Shown piece by piece: positions 1 through 11,287 of a stretch of DNA of 64,000 nt. Each line of letters begins with the position of its first letter. Position 1 is the stretch's first letter. Location: contig KN817552.1 in the NCBI GenBank assembly GCA_000827495.1, forward strand, positions 62,001 to 126,000, in the 5' to 3' direction. Below the pieces are notes generated by a model. That model made no database searches, was not told the DNA's origin, and saw only the letters and a program-made list of their open reading frames with translations. The translations under genes were made by a program, and so were the position numbers. This DNA comes from Hypholoma sublateritium FD-334 SS-4. Lineage: Eukaryota > Basidiomycota > Agaricomycetes > Agaricales > Strophariaceae.

Positions 1-1
1 C

Positions 2-178
2 TCGATGGAGCAGGATATGCCACTGGAAGAGACGATCATCAAAGATGGACGTTTGAACTATGAACACTGCTTTCCGCCACCAAAAAAAGGTGTGCATTTG
101 ACGCAGGCGTGCACAGCATTGGACTTGGAGCTGTTGATGTTATCCAGAGCACAAGAGAATGTGTCAATTTTTGGGTAA
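2..178 (+). CDS. possible 3' end of an upstream gene (partial)
   Basis: An open frame runs in from the left edge of the window and stops with TAA at 176-178, giving 58 residues that include a CFPPPKK stretch and a leucine-rich end (LDLELLML). The residue mix looks coding, but there is no start, no recognisable domain and too little sequence to assign a family. It could be the last exon of a gene lying mostly outside the window, or a chance frame. The next gene starts about 260 bp downstream on the same strand. Confidence 0.3.
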   Translation, partial: SMEQDMPLEETIIKDGRLNYEHCFPPPKKGVHLTQACTALDLELLMLSRAQENVSIFG

Positions 179-439
179 TCGGATTGGATACGGTTGGGCC
201 AAATGCAAGTGCGTTGGAGACGGTTTTGCTTTTGGTTCTCAGTAAACGGAATACCTTTCTTTACCTACGTACTTATCAGAATTCTGTCTATTGAAACGTA
301 ACGATCTGATTTGGCAGGTGCTTGTCTATTATTAGAAATGCACAAAGAACAACACCGCCCCTGGCCCGTGACGTTGCCCACAACCACTGATACTGACGTT
401 CATTTTGGTTCACGCTGGACGGACACCGCTCCCTTGATC

Positions 440-2183
440 ATGTCGAAAGAGTGCCAATCTGAGGCAGCGCATCCTATCCTCACCCTGCCGCCTGAGATCC
501 ACCACCTCATTGCTTCCTGCCTGCCTATACAGACGCGACCGGCTACCCTCTTAGCATTGGCAGTCACCTCCACCAAATTATATGAAACTATACAGCCTTT
601 ATTATACGCTAATGTCATTGTCACGACCGAAGAGCATGCATACACGGTGCTAGGAAGGATATTGGAAGATCAATATATTGCGCAACTGGTCAGGAAGCTT
701 CACATCTTGTCGAACTTGTCGGTGGCAGCACGTAAGGCGCACAATGAAACAAGGATGCTCACGAGGCTACATCAAGTCATCAAGGAGGACCGGTTACCCA
801 ATCTACACACACTTAGCCTTGCGTTTCTCTCTGGGTGGTATAGAGATGAAGCCTTGCGGGATCTAGACGGCTTTGGCCATCTACCGCTGGTGTTCTGGAA
901 AGACCTGAGGCGCGGATGTCCTCTCTTACGGGAGTTATCTCTTCAAGGCATTGGAGACACCGACGAAGATCCGTGGATGGATGAATCTGGCCTGTACGAG
1001 TTGAAGAATATTTCGGTGCGCATTAGTTTTCCGGTGTCCGACATAGTCTAACCTACTCTACCCCATATAGCATTTGGCTTCTCTGAGGCTCGACTTTCGA
1101 TCACAATCTCCCCCCGATGGACGCGCCAGCATCATACTCAAAAGTCTATCCAATGTCACCTCGACGCTGCACACCCTAGCTCTCTCCTTTGGAAACGCGC
1201 GTGAAGATGCCACACCCATACTATCTCTCACCTTCCCTCATCTAAAATCCTTGGAACTTTCATCTTTCGTTGTCCGCGACACAGAATGCGCAATGGAATT
1301 CTGGGCGCGGCACTCCGGCCTGGAGCGGATAATTTTCGACAGGGTAACAGGGAAATGGTTCTCTGATCCCGTCGCTCCCGGGCTCCTCCCTAACCTCATA
1401 AATCTCAAAGTTCGTATTTCCCACCTCGACTATGTGCGATGCAATTTTAACTGATTTGGCAGACCCACTACTCCGATGTGCGTGCTATGGCGAGTCATCT
1501 GCCCCAGCTCCAATTCCTCTCTGTCGGCGGCAGCATCAATGGTCAGGTTCCGTATCTCCTGCGATCGGTCATCCCAAATGGCCTGCCCAATTTAAAAAGC
1601 CTCGTCATTGGCCAGGTCCCTTACTCTGAGCGGGATATCAGGGAGATTGAAGGCGCAATGTGGTATGAGACCGAGGAGGGAGAATTTCGGCAGGAGAAAA
1701 AAATCAAAAACGCATATATGACGATGATGGATAACTACGTGCATTCCATCGTTCGAGGAGCGCCCAATATCGAAGAGCTCTGTCTACACGGGTTTCCTTT
1801 GGGTACCGCGAAGCTAGTGAGTATTTATTTTATGTGCGTTACAGACGTGCCTAATCGTAAAGCAGCAACGGCTCGCTCCTGTCTTAGCCAAGCTGCCACG
1901 CCTAGAACGATTCTACTATATCGCGTTCGGCAACACCCACGCAGAAATAACGCAATCAGATGTCGAAGGGTTCATATCTGATTGCCACCTTCTCGCGGAT
2001 TCGTGCCCATCACTAACCTCGGTGACAAATGTGAGCACAGATGAAATACCATATCTCACAGGAAAAGTATTTCGAGACGATCAAGGCTTGGTGCAAAAAG
2101 TGATTCCTGGTAGGGGCTTTGGGGTGTATCTGCTGGGCGGTGATGTAGATCCCTTTCCCAGCAACCCAATGCCTTACAATTAG
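440..2183 (+). CDS. F-box / leucine-rich repeat protein
   Basis: Predicted substrate adaptor of an SCF ubiquitin ligase. Four exons (440-1015, 1071-1409, 1463-1816, 1866-2183) join in phase 0 to about 528 residues. Near the N-terminus the stretch TLPPEIHHLIASCLP followed by TLLALAVTSTKLYE has the F-box-like pattern of a Pro-rich start, paired hydrophobics and a serine/threonine turn. The rest has LRR-like hydrophobic periodicity (LHTLSLAFL, LRELSLQGI, LKSLELSSF, LQFLSVGG, IEELCLHGF). The start is ATG 440; an in-frame ATG at 338 would add 34 residues with no family support. The last 19 codons and the 3' flank are duplicated at 7.9 kb. Such genes are highly multiplied in agaricomycetes and the target protein cannot be inferred. 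Confidence 0.75.
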
Positions 2184-2790
2184 ACCAGTACGTCGAATTC
2201 TGAAGCGTCCATTACTACGGCCAGGCAAAATGTACAGTATATTGATTACAACGGATTTTCGAACGCCATCTCGTATAGTGACTAAACCCAATCAATAACC
2301 ATCTCTCCTCTGCACCACCAACTTGGAGCTCGCCCTGCAGTTTTTGTCCATTGGCCTTGACTTCGTCACCGGCGCATTCGTCCTTCTCCCCTGTCCGACT
2401 CTGCGTGGAACCGGTACGTTCATTCGCCTCGTCCCGCCTCCCCCCACCTTGCGTTTCGTGGCGTCGTATTTGGTGCCGGTGTGATGGGTGGCGGCGTCCA
2501 GGTCGCCCTTCAATGATATGTGAGATGACGTCCTCGGCCTTATATAATCTTGATACAATCCCGAGTTGACGAGTTCCTTGATCTTCTCGACGATCGTCTC
2601 TGCCCGTTGCTGGGACTGCACCCATCTGACGCGCGTCTCCTCCGTGCGATGCAAGTATTAATTATGGCGTTGACATTAAAAATAAATAGGGGCAGCGCGG
2701 CTTCGCTTATGCCGCGTTCGCAGATAGGCGCACCGGCGCGCGTCGCGCCAGAGCCAACATGCAGCGATCTTTGCTTTCGAATTTGGCCCG
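2121..2790. repeat. segmental duplication, copy A
   Basis: This stretch is collinear with 7916-8605 in the same orientation. Shared landmarks in order are the end of the F-box frame, the run aaaatgtacagtatatt, the block cttctcccctgtcc, the block gatgacgtcctcggcctt and the segment gcggcttcgcttatgccgcg. Copy A carries the complete F-box 3' end and a damaged Ish1 3' end. Differences include many substitutions, an 11-nt insertion near 2540-2555 and several deletions, so the duplication is not recent. Confidence 0.85.
2332..2785 (-). pseudogene. truncated, broken copy of the Ish1-repeat gene 3' end
   Basis: On the minus strand, fragments match the C-terminal part of the gene at 8111-9910: RERGISEAALP, then RVRWVQSQQRAETIVEKIKELVNSGLY, then KYDATKRKV. 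They lie in different frames. Relative to the intact copy there is an 11-nt insertion after NSGLY, a loss of several codons before KGDLDAATHH, loss of the stop codon, deletion of the exon end and donor of the last intron, and change of its acceptor from cacag to cacgg. Nothing upstream of the last two exons is present. It cannot encode the ancestral protein and is best called a pseudogene. Confidence 0.8.
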
Positions 2791-2799
2791 CTAGACTTG

Positions 2800-5700
2800 G
2801 GTATAGTTTGCATAAGCGCCCAAACCTCACCCGGCCCAGCTTTTGCGCGCTTGAAAGGCGATTGCGGAGAAGCAAGCTATGCAAGGAGCAGCGCCGTGTC
2901 GAATGGTCTAGAAGGCCCGCCGCCTGTGGCGTGGTGTGGCAGTTGGTAAGACAGCACAGACCCGGTACGGGGGTAGCGAACGAGGTTCGAGCCGTTTATA
3001 CGACTCGCGAAGCTCGCGCGAGTGTAGTTACTTTGCTGTGAGATTCATGAAATGGGCCCCAACAATCGACGTTGTGCGGAAATCAGCGAGACAGAGCGTA
3101 CTCGGAGTGCAAACGAGGGTCAAGCCATCCGCGCGACTTGTGAAACTCTGCTTCGTATGCTCGGGCCCTTGCGCGGTCGCGAATACGATGATGCTGTATG
3201 CGAGCTGGCTGCCAGCGATTCAGAAGGCGATGAGCGAAAGCGTCGCAACACGCAACGGTCAGAGCACGTTGAATGTTGCGAGGCTCTTCGCAGTGATACC
3301 GAGGCCCTCTGCGCGCACCCGCATCTGGTCTGCAGCGTCGTCACCACGCTGCGTGAGGTTAGTGCCGCTATGACGTGGCACGCATGGAGACGTACATGTT
3401 GTACAGCGGTTCCCTCAGCAGCTCGAGGACGTCGGCGAGTGCGTAGAGCACCACGGCAGCGCGGAAGTGGGCTGGACCTGTTTGGTGCAGGTGAAGCGCG
3501 GAGACGATAGCGGTGCCCCCACTGCCGCGTAGCTCACGCGGGTAGAGTGGTGGCCTCATTAAGTCAAGGAGGGGCGTAGAGACACCGCACTGTGACTGCC
3601 CGACGACGGCGATGGTGCACGACGTCGACCCCTTGGAGCGTGTCTGCGACGGGCAGATAAAAGGGCCAGGAGTGTCGTTGTTGACTGCCGTCTGCAGCAA
3701 CGCTGCGTGTAGACTGGGATAGCGGCACACTTGGGCTGTCCTACGCTCGTTCCCGTGGCATGGGCGGGAATGAGGAAGGGGTGAACCAGTGACGGCGAGC
3801 AGCGCTAACTCGCTTTCACCCCTTCGCGCGTCCCTCGTCTCCGCGCACTGCCTTTTCCATTCCCGCCTCTATTGTCGTCATCGGGTTGTCGTCGTTGCGC
3901 TGACCACTGCCCGGTGTCTTCGCTATCGTTGTCGTGGCGTGGGTGGGTGGACAGGGTGGTTGGGTTGACAGAAGGAAAGCGGGCCGGCCGGGTGCCATTA
4001 GCACTGGCACAGCCACCATCAAACTCTTACCAATACATTCCCCAAGCGTCTTTTCCAACTTCGTGGTCGTACTTACTCTCGCGCCACCCCTCTGAAGGTG
4101 CACCTCAACACCCACATGGAGGCAATACACACGGCAGAGTCCATCGCATGGGGCCAGTCAGATGGGGCGCGGTCAGGCGCGCGATGCACCACAGTGCACC
4201 GGCAGCTCCGAGTCCTCGACAGCGTCGGGAGCGTCTCCGACACTGGCAGGTAGTGTTGTGCGTGTCGGATGTTGTGGACTGCAGGGACAACAGCGATGCT
4301 GGATTTAATGTACGTTCCTACGCTCAATTTCGCTTCTCGTATCCAGGCCAGATTCAGATAGAGATGAAGGGACAGAATGAGGCACAAGCTCCAACAGTGG
4401 ACATGCAAAGCCCTACAGGATGGGCTGTCCGTAATCGCCATCGCGTAGGTCATGTTTCCTAGGAACACCGTCGGCGCTTATGATTCGTTTGTCATGCAGA
4501 TAGAATTGGCGTGTAGACTGGTTCCTGTGGAATCAACCGCTCGGTGTCTATTTCTCAAATATCGAGGGCTTGAGTCCAGCCCAACGGAAAAAAATTCTCA
4601 GAGGGGATACTGGCTCTGGATACTACTAAGCGCGGCAGGCTGACGTTGTTGCCCAACGTCCAACGTCCGCAGGTAACGTTAGTGGCTGTGCGCCAACACG
4701 CTGTTAGGCGTCGGGATCACTCCTCGCACGCGCCGAATATTCGTCCCGTTTTTCACGCCTACGCCTTGTCATTCCTCAGTAAATGAATAAGAGGCTCACC
4801 CTCTACCTTTTGACCCCTGTCTGAATATATTTCTCTCGGGACTAGGAATTCTTTTGATCCAGAGAGAATCGGTGGGCATCTGTGATTTACCACACCTGCT
4901 GCCAACCTTAGATCCCCTGCCTCGAGGCCCTTGATGCAGAGATGGAACAGTGGCTCACATGGCCGGTGTCCCTCGTCGACTCTCACATTCCCGAGAGCAT
5001 TTCCCCTATTTTATCTCCGTCTATCTGGGCTCGTTCACCATCTGCCTAGATAGCAAGGAAAGTGCCATCTGTGCCTGATCTTTTCTCGAGCGTGGCTGAT
5101 CGGGACGCAATTCGTATCTCTTTCTCCCGAAGGTCTCGGCTTTTCTATTATTTCCTCTGCTGAAAGTACTAAGCTTAGGTAGATGTGTTCTCATCTAACG
5201 ACGAACTTTTTCGTGCTAGGTACACTTCAAATGAGTATATTAGTGAATCTCAATCCGCGTATGATTCCGAATGCCACCCTCTGATCATGAATTGGTGGGT
5301 TTGTGTACTTTGGCGTTTTACCCCAGCCACGGCTGTGTCCATGAACTGTCATAGGACACCATGACATGGCAGAACGATACCATTTATGGCCGTCGTACTG
5401 CGTCGGCAGCTTATGCACAATATTGATCCATGAATGTCGATGAGGGTGGGATAGATGGAACGTATTAGCCTCCTCACACTCAGCATAAGTGACGCTGAGA
5501 TACGACGTAGAATAATCACCGCAACTAGTTAGGACGATGACAACATGCGCGTGTTGGGTATGAATGGTTAATGGATGATTGTCAGAATAGGCAGCTCTCT
5601 GGTGAAAGAATTAACTGTAGTAGGTTGGATCTGCCAAGACTTTTCCAAAAGTTACATGTCGGCGTGCCGTGGTGAGCGGGTCGATGGACGAGCATCTACG

Positions 5701-6013
5701 CAGTGTCCCTGAGTCGTGTACAGTTAATTCCAAAATAAGGCCCGTTTGAGAGGAGGGCCGTTCGAATTTCGAAACTTGGAGAAGTTTTAAAGTATCCGAG
5801 AGCCACCCTCGGAAAGATCAGTGTGATTATGGCTATGAGTGAATATCAGTTTATTCTAAGCTGATCATCCGTCTTACTTGGAAAATTTGACAATTAAAGA
5901 TAGATGTAATACCAAGTCACTTATTTATGGGGACGCTCTGTACTGTATAAATGCTCGAATGGAGGGACAGAATACAACATAGGAAACCAATCTTCCGCCT
6001 TAAGTTCCCTGCG
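2800..6013. other. no convincing gene; GC-rich then AT-rich intergenic
   Basis: About 2.8-4.7 kb is GC-rich and has overlapping open frames on both strands (for example 3052-3510 plus and 3368-3730 minus). None shows a recognisable domain or a consistent intron structure; their composition (Arg, Ala, Ser, Cys rich) is what GC-rich noncoding DNA gives. From 4.7 kb the sequence becomes more balanced and has only short frames. A decayed gene or element cannot be excluded. Confidence 0.5.
2935..3000 (+). other. tRNA-like pol III A/B-box pair (possible SINE remnant)
   Basis: TGGCAGTTGG at about 2936-2945 resembles an A box, and GGTTCGAGCC at 2984-2993 resembles a B box, about 40 nt apart. Between them ACCC and GGGT could pair around a 7-nt loop. 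The T-stem and acceptor stem do not pair, and position 33 of the putative anticodon loop is not T, so it is not a functional tRNA. A degenerate tRNA-derived element is possible; chance is the alternative. Confidence 0.2.
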
Positions 6014-7489
6014 ATGTCCACCATTCCAGCCACACCTCCATTTACGTTGCCTCCCAACGTCGCTGCAATGTAATGTATCTACCTTCTCAAGTCAAGTCCG
6101 TGTATTGACGATTCTATACAGTGTTGGACCGCAGGTGTGTCGATAGCGGCTCCCATAAGGAATTAAGAATCCGTTTTAAAATATTTGACTTACGTAGCTT
6201 CTTGGAGGCGTGCTCTCCTGGGGACTATATGGAATTTTCTCGACGCAAGTTTGTGAGTAAAGAAATTGTGCATACGCTAGTCACGATTAACATATAATCT
6301 GTAGATATGTATTCACAGACATTTTCGAATGATGCACGAATGATCAAAGTCCTAGTCTTCGCAGTGTTCGTGGCATTGACCGTCCAGATGATTATGCTAA
6401 TGGACAACCTCTGGAGAGTATATGCCGCGGGATTCGGGGACCTGGCCAGTTTTGATTTGGTTGACACAACGTGGTTCAGTGTGATCGTAATCGAAGGCAT
6501 AGGTATGTGCTCTATCTGCTACCATGTCATCTTCAGGAAGGCTTAGAATCCTTCATCCAAGTGGCTTTTGCCGTACAATCGTTTTACGCCTGGCGTATCT
6601 CCATCATCTCTGGGAAAAAACTTCCGACCGTACTGATCATGCTGGTATGTCATTCAGCCTGTGGATTGGGTTCAAACTGGCTGATTTCTCTCGTCCTTAG
6701 GCTGCCCTTGTCTCCATTGTTGCAGCGATGATTTCTGCGGGGCATTCAGAGCTCGCGCGCCTCGATAGCAGACTGGACGTGCGTAGCATGGTCTTCGAAA
6801 CGAATGTAAGTCTTTTTCTTAGAGTGGTGTGCGGAGGGAACGAATTTTGTCGGCAGGTCTGGCAAGCTAGCTCTGCTACGTGCGACGTAATAATCGCCGT
6901 CTGCATGATATACTATGTGCGTAAACAGATCGTTCGGAGCAGTCTATCAGCAAATTGACGGCGACACACACTGTCAGCTGAAGAAACGCGTACCTGACAA
7001 AGAGGAGCTTGGGGCCTCCACCGCTATTCACAATGTCGTTAACAAGATAATACGAATTACAATTGAGACTGGAACCTTTACAGGTATGCGTCGACTCTTT
7101 TTTTCTTCTTGAAATATTTGATCGACAAGGTCGACGCTGCAGCCGTTGTAAACATCGTCACCTTGGCGCTCAATATCATCAGCTCGAAGGACGAGAAATT
7201 TTACTTTCAGTGTGCTCTCGCCACTCTTACAGGCACATACGCAACTGCCTTCATGGCCGTGCTCAACAGTCGCATCAAGTTCAAGGTTTCGTGGCAGTCC
7301 ACAACGTGGAAAGATACCGAGGCCGGACGCCTACCGTCTGTGGGGAATATTATGTGCGAAGACAGCAGTTCCTCCGTTATCGGAAACCCTCGTGAGGTAA
7401 AATTAAAAGCTCGGAATGGCGGCATAGAGTTTGCCCCAGTCGTGAGCGAGGTGAGATTCATTTATGCCATAGAAATTTGGTGTAACTGA
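6014..7489 (+). CDS. DUF6534-type seven-TM integral membrane protein
   Basis: Multi-pass membrane protein of the basidiomycete family annotated as DUF6534; its molecular function is unknown. It starts MSTIPATPPFTLPPNVAA, followed by a first TM segment (LLGGVLSWGLYGIFSTQVYMY). Later family landmarks are FGDLASFDLVDTTWFSVI, the VQSFYAWRISIISGK segment, VWQASSATCDVIIAVCMIYY, RITIETGTFT and a C-terminal block ending AFMAVLNSRIKFK before a hydrophilic tail. About eight exons are needed; the second (6122-6134) is only 13 nt but restores frame exactly between exon 1 (6014-6069) and the first TM exon. Other introns lie near 6.24-6.30, 6.51-6.54, 6.64-6.70, 6.81-6.86, 6.92-6.98 and 7.08-7.13 kb. No frame damage was seen, so the gene appears intact. 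Confidence 0.82.
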
Positions 7490-7915
7490 CAGGTAATGAT
7501 AAATAATTCAGGTATGAAGACTGTATATCGATGTTACGCGATAGGGAAGGCGAGTCGAGCACTGGCACGAGATAATATATTCGTGCATCGTCTGCAGCGC
7601 GCCAGATGGGTTATACTATGTATCGGCCAACTTATATATTCAATTTAGATTCTAGGATTTTTTGTAATGACATTAATGCTTATGCTTATACTCATCTGCC
7701 CGCCATTACTTACACCGGAATCAGATCCAGGACTAGCGACAAATTGTCGCAATCACCGTTCTTCACAGAGAACTAGTTCAGCTGCAGTAGCTTATAGGAA
7801 CGACTACAAGCCAACGTGAGAACCTCTTATTATCTCCCTCAGGGATTCTTCGCTTATGCAATCGCGTTCTTTGCATGTTCTGCGACTTGTAATTACAGAT
7901 GATGTAGTTGCAAAA

Positions 7916-8605
7916 ACTGTACCTGCTGGGCGGTGATGTCGATTCCTTTCCCAGCAACCCAATGCCTTACTATTAGACTATCACGTCAAATTTCAAGAGC
8001 GTCGATTAAGGGAATTCAAAATGTACAGTATATTATTACAACCAATCTTCAAATTCTATCTTGTATAGTGAGTAAACTCAATAACCAGCTCTCCTGACTG
8101 CATCGCCGACTCAGAGCTCGCCCTGGAGTTTTTGTCCACCGGCCTTAACTTTGTCACCGGCGGCTTCGACCTTCTCCCCTGTCCAACTCTGCGCGGCACC
8201 GGTACGCTCCTTCGCTTCGTTCCACCCTCCCTCTACCTTACGTTTGGTGGCGTCATATGTGGAGCCGGCGTGATGGGTAGCGAAGTCGAGGTCACCCTTC
8301 AACAAACTCATGATGCGCGAGATGACGTCCTCGGCCTTGTACAATCCTGAGTTAACGAGCTCCTTGATCTTCTCGAAGATCGTCTCTGCTCGCTGCTGGG
8401 ACTGCACCCATCTGACGCGTGTCTCCTCTGTGAAATGTAAGTATTAGATATGGAGTTCGAATTGAAAAGAAATAGGGTGCTCACGAAGCAGACCGGGCCG
8501 GCTTGTAGGCAACGCGGCTTCGCTTATGCCGCGTTCGCGCAGATAGGCGCGCAGGCGCGCGTCAGGCCAGGTCAAATATGCGGCTGTCTTTGCTTTCGAA
8601 TCCGA
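7916..8605. repeat. segmental duplication, copy B
   Basis: Direct repeat of 2121-2790, offset by about 5.8 kb. It holds only the last 19 codons of an F-box gene but an undamaged 3' end of the Ish1 gene, the reverse of copy A. Both flanks are unrelated to those of copy A, which gives rough limits for the duplicated unit. Confidence 0.85.
7920..7976 (+). pseudogene. terminal fragment of an F-box gene
   Basis: The frame reads YLLGGDVDSFPSNPMPYY then TAG. The F-box gene at 440-2183 ends YLLGGDVDPFPSNPMPYN then TAG, so 17 of 19 residues agree. Nothing upstream of this point resembles the rest of the F-box gene. It is the leftover end of a second copy that was deleted, or the boundary of the duplicated block. 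Confidence 0.75.
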
Positions 8606-9910
8606 CCATCTTGAGACAAATGCGTACGCGTTAGATTTGAAGGGCATGACAACAAAGGGATAGCATACTTTTCATTAGCCAATTCGATAAGCTGGTCGCG
8701 CTTGTACTGAGCGTCGGAGCGCATATAGCCATGCTCGACGAGCCAATCGTGGATCTTTTGATCTGGCCACGCAGACCAGAACGTGTCTTTGGCTGAAAGG
8801 TAGTTGTCTCTGATAGAGCTGGTCAGCAAGATGAATCAATGACGAAATATAAAGCTTGTGCGCACTTGATCATCTGCCGCATTTTGTCCCTGGAGACCTG
8901 GGCGTCGCTCTTGATAATTCCTCGCTCTACCAGCCAGGACTTCAATTGTGAGTCCGTCCAGGGAGACCATACAGTATCGGAGGCGGAGTAGTAGTACTGT
9001 TGCATGGGTTTAATGAGTGCGTCGCGTTTCTTCTCATAATCGGATCGAATGAGGTTGCGGGAAAGAAGCCAGTTGTGCTAATCGGGTATCAGAAAAACGC
9101 AAAGCGATGAAGAGGTTGAATACGACTTACCATGTATGAGTCACTCCATACCTTCCATATAGGATCCGCTACAGAGCCATATGCATTATGCATCATGTTG
9201 AGCAACTCATGCCTCTTCTTCTGCGCGCCTGTCTTCAGGACACCTTTCGATTCAAGGTACTTCCGCATCTCGTTGTCCGACCAGGTGGAATATATGTAGT
9301 CCTTGGATTGGTCGAACTTCTCCCCAATAGCGTCACCTGTGTCTGAGGCCACCATGGACACCTGTGAGGCAGCGCTTATGACGACGCTGGAAGCCGCATC
9401 AGTGGCATGTCCCACCACGCTCGAGGCGCTCTTTGAAATTTGGTGAGCGGTGTCACCGTACACGGCGGTGCTGGCGGTGGCGCTAGCGCGTGACGAGAAC
9501 GACGACGCCGCGTTCGTGTACGCACGGTATTTCTGCTGCGCCAGAAGAACAAGATGTTCGCGGGGGCCCTTGGGCGCGACGATTCCCTGCTGAAGTAGGA
9601 ACTCGCGCAAGCGGGACTCGTCCCATGTATCGAACGCTGTGTCCCTCACATCTGCGAATGCCTTCTGCGCCGAGTTGTACTGATCGCGTGTCCATGTTGA
9701 CGTGGTGCTCCAGTTGTCCTCTACAAGCGTACGTAACTCTGCCTTGCTTGGGGTGCGGTCTGGGAGCGGAATGTTATGCACCTGCAGCCATGCCTTAAGC
9801 TCGTTTGCGTTCCAAGAGGCATATTCAGGGTTGTCGTTGGAGCCGCCAAACCAGGAGGCTTGGGCGGCGAGTGTAAGGCTTGCGGCCACTATCAATGTTG
9901 AGAGACGCAT
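8111..9910 (-). CDS. Ish1/Msc1-type protein with seven Ish1 repeats and a signal peptide
   Basis: The family includes S. pombe Ish1 (stress-responsive, nuclear envelope) and S. cerevisiae Msc1. The protein starts with a signal peptide (MRLSTLIVAASLTLAAQA) at ATG 9910. It then shows seven short helix-loop-helix repeats built on an aromatic-x-x-Trp core and a following (W/F/Y)L pair: SWNANELKAWL, TWDESRLREFL, TWSDNEMRKYL, VWSDSYMHNWL, PWTDSQLKSWL, AWPDQKIHDWL and TWPDARLRAYL. The C-terminal region (about the last 90 residues, KAEDVISRIM to LQGEL) is charged and probably helical. Introns start at 9130, near 8867, near 8670 and near 8480; all have GT/AG ends and keep frame. The signal peptide suggests ER or perinuclear entry; stress induction is inferred from family members, not from this promoter. 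Its 3' end was copied to 2.3-2.8 kb, where it has decayed. Confidence 0.85.
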
Positions 9911-11287
9911 TTTGTGGAGGAAAGGAGTGGTGGAGAGCGAACGGCGAAAGGTTTTATACATGTCTGTGGATAATGGCGCATGACGTCATCATGGTTGAAC
10001 GTAATGACGATGCTACTACGTTTGCCTTCCCCAATGCCGCAACGTTCTCCTGGTCTGAGATGAAATAATAGAAAGAAAGCACCACATCAAGCGCATGCTA
10101 TTCTAATCGGGACAGACTCACGAGGTGCGCTTACGCTCTATATACTTGTGTGCATAATCTATATTTAGGTGATCCAGACGCAACACGGGCGCTTATTATT
10201 CAGAGGGCGCAGCCAATGTTAAAGTTCCTCGTAAAAATATATCTACGATTTATGTGAGATGTTTTCAAGTTGAATGTGGCATCTTATGCGAGAACCGAGG
10301 TATATTCCTCCAATGGGCGATGGCGTATGAATTTCAAGTTGTACGCCCATATATGCACGTATCTCAGAACTCGTCTATAGAGAACTACCTCGAGATCTTT
10401 GTCAAGATTTACGTCATTATCGACACAGTCCTCTCTATAGCACTGCCTATCCTTTCAAAGCATGGCTAATCTTCGTTTATGATCGCCTGTGTTGGCGATC
10501 TATCTATAGACCTCCTCACGATTGATGGCAGTGTGAAGCACAGCCCGCAGGTTGGGCGTGGATTGACCATCTACACGATCCCATTCGCGGAGCACACTTA
10601 CTTGATGTAAATAGCCTCTCCTCCAAGTCATCTGACTGTGCTCTACGCTTGCATATTCATGTTCTGGCTCTTCCAAATCCAGCTCTTAAAACAGATTTTC
10701 CTCAACTTGTTCTGATGGTAGGCACTACTGGACGACACGCAGATATGATATGATATATGTCATGGGGAGACACCGGTAAGCTGTACATTTCCTGGGGATT
10801 TTTGCCAATGGGCTGACAAGGGTAATTTATGTATTTGAGAGTCTATTTATGTGTTTCATGGCTCATCACGGGCGCCTATGTTACGGGCTTAGAGCTCGAA
10901 GATGAATGAGTACCGGCCCTACCGGCCCTCGTATTAGGCTCTCCTTTTTATCCTCGAAGATATCCCTGAGAGTATCATTCAGCCACAGCAGAGCTATGTA
11001 AGTAGGTCAGTAGTCCTCGTTAATTCTCACGCACCGCCTTGCCACATACTCTCTCATTCCACACCGACGCCACAGGCAGCGACACAGGTTTCGAGTTTAT
11101 TGAAAAGTATACTTGATCCTGTATCCCAGATTACTCTCATTCTGCCCATTATCGTCGAACCAAGTGAGTTCTGATAATGAGAAACCACCGTCTCCGGCTG
11201 CTCACACCGTGTATTAGCTACTTTTTTGTTATCTCTGACTCGCCATTTCCTCGGGGCTCGCAAGCTATCAGCGTCTCTTAATTGATC
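9911..11287. other. intergenic, no gene seen
   Basis: This is the shared upstream region of the leftward Ish1 gene and the rightward orphan gene at 11288. It has only short frames (the longest is about 70 codons) without domain or splice support. The part from about 10.1 to 11.0 kb is AT-rich. Confidence 0.6.

Noticed and set aside
2930..3005. tRNA gene with a UAC-like anticodon loop
   Set aside because: Acceptor and T stems do not pair and the residue before the putative anticodon is not T; only the A and B boxes and a 4-bp stem are present.
3052..3510. Protein-coding gene in the GC-rich region
   Set aside because: The frame is Arg/Ala/Cys-rich with no domain, and equally long frames overlap it on both strands, as expected of GC-rich noncoding DNA.
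7451..7472. 22-nt terminal intron in the DUF6534-type gene
   Set aside because: Too short for the spliceosome; reading through simply ends the protein at TGA 7487-7489.
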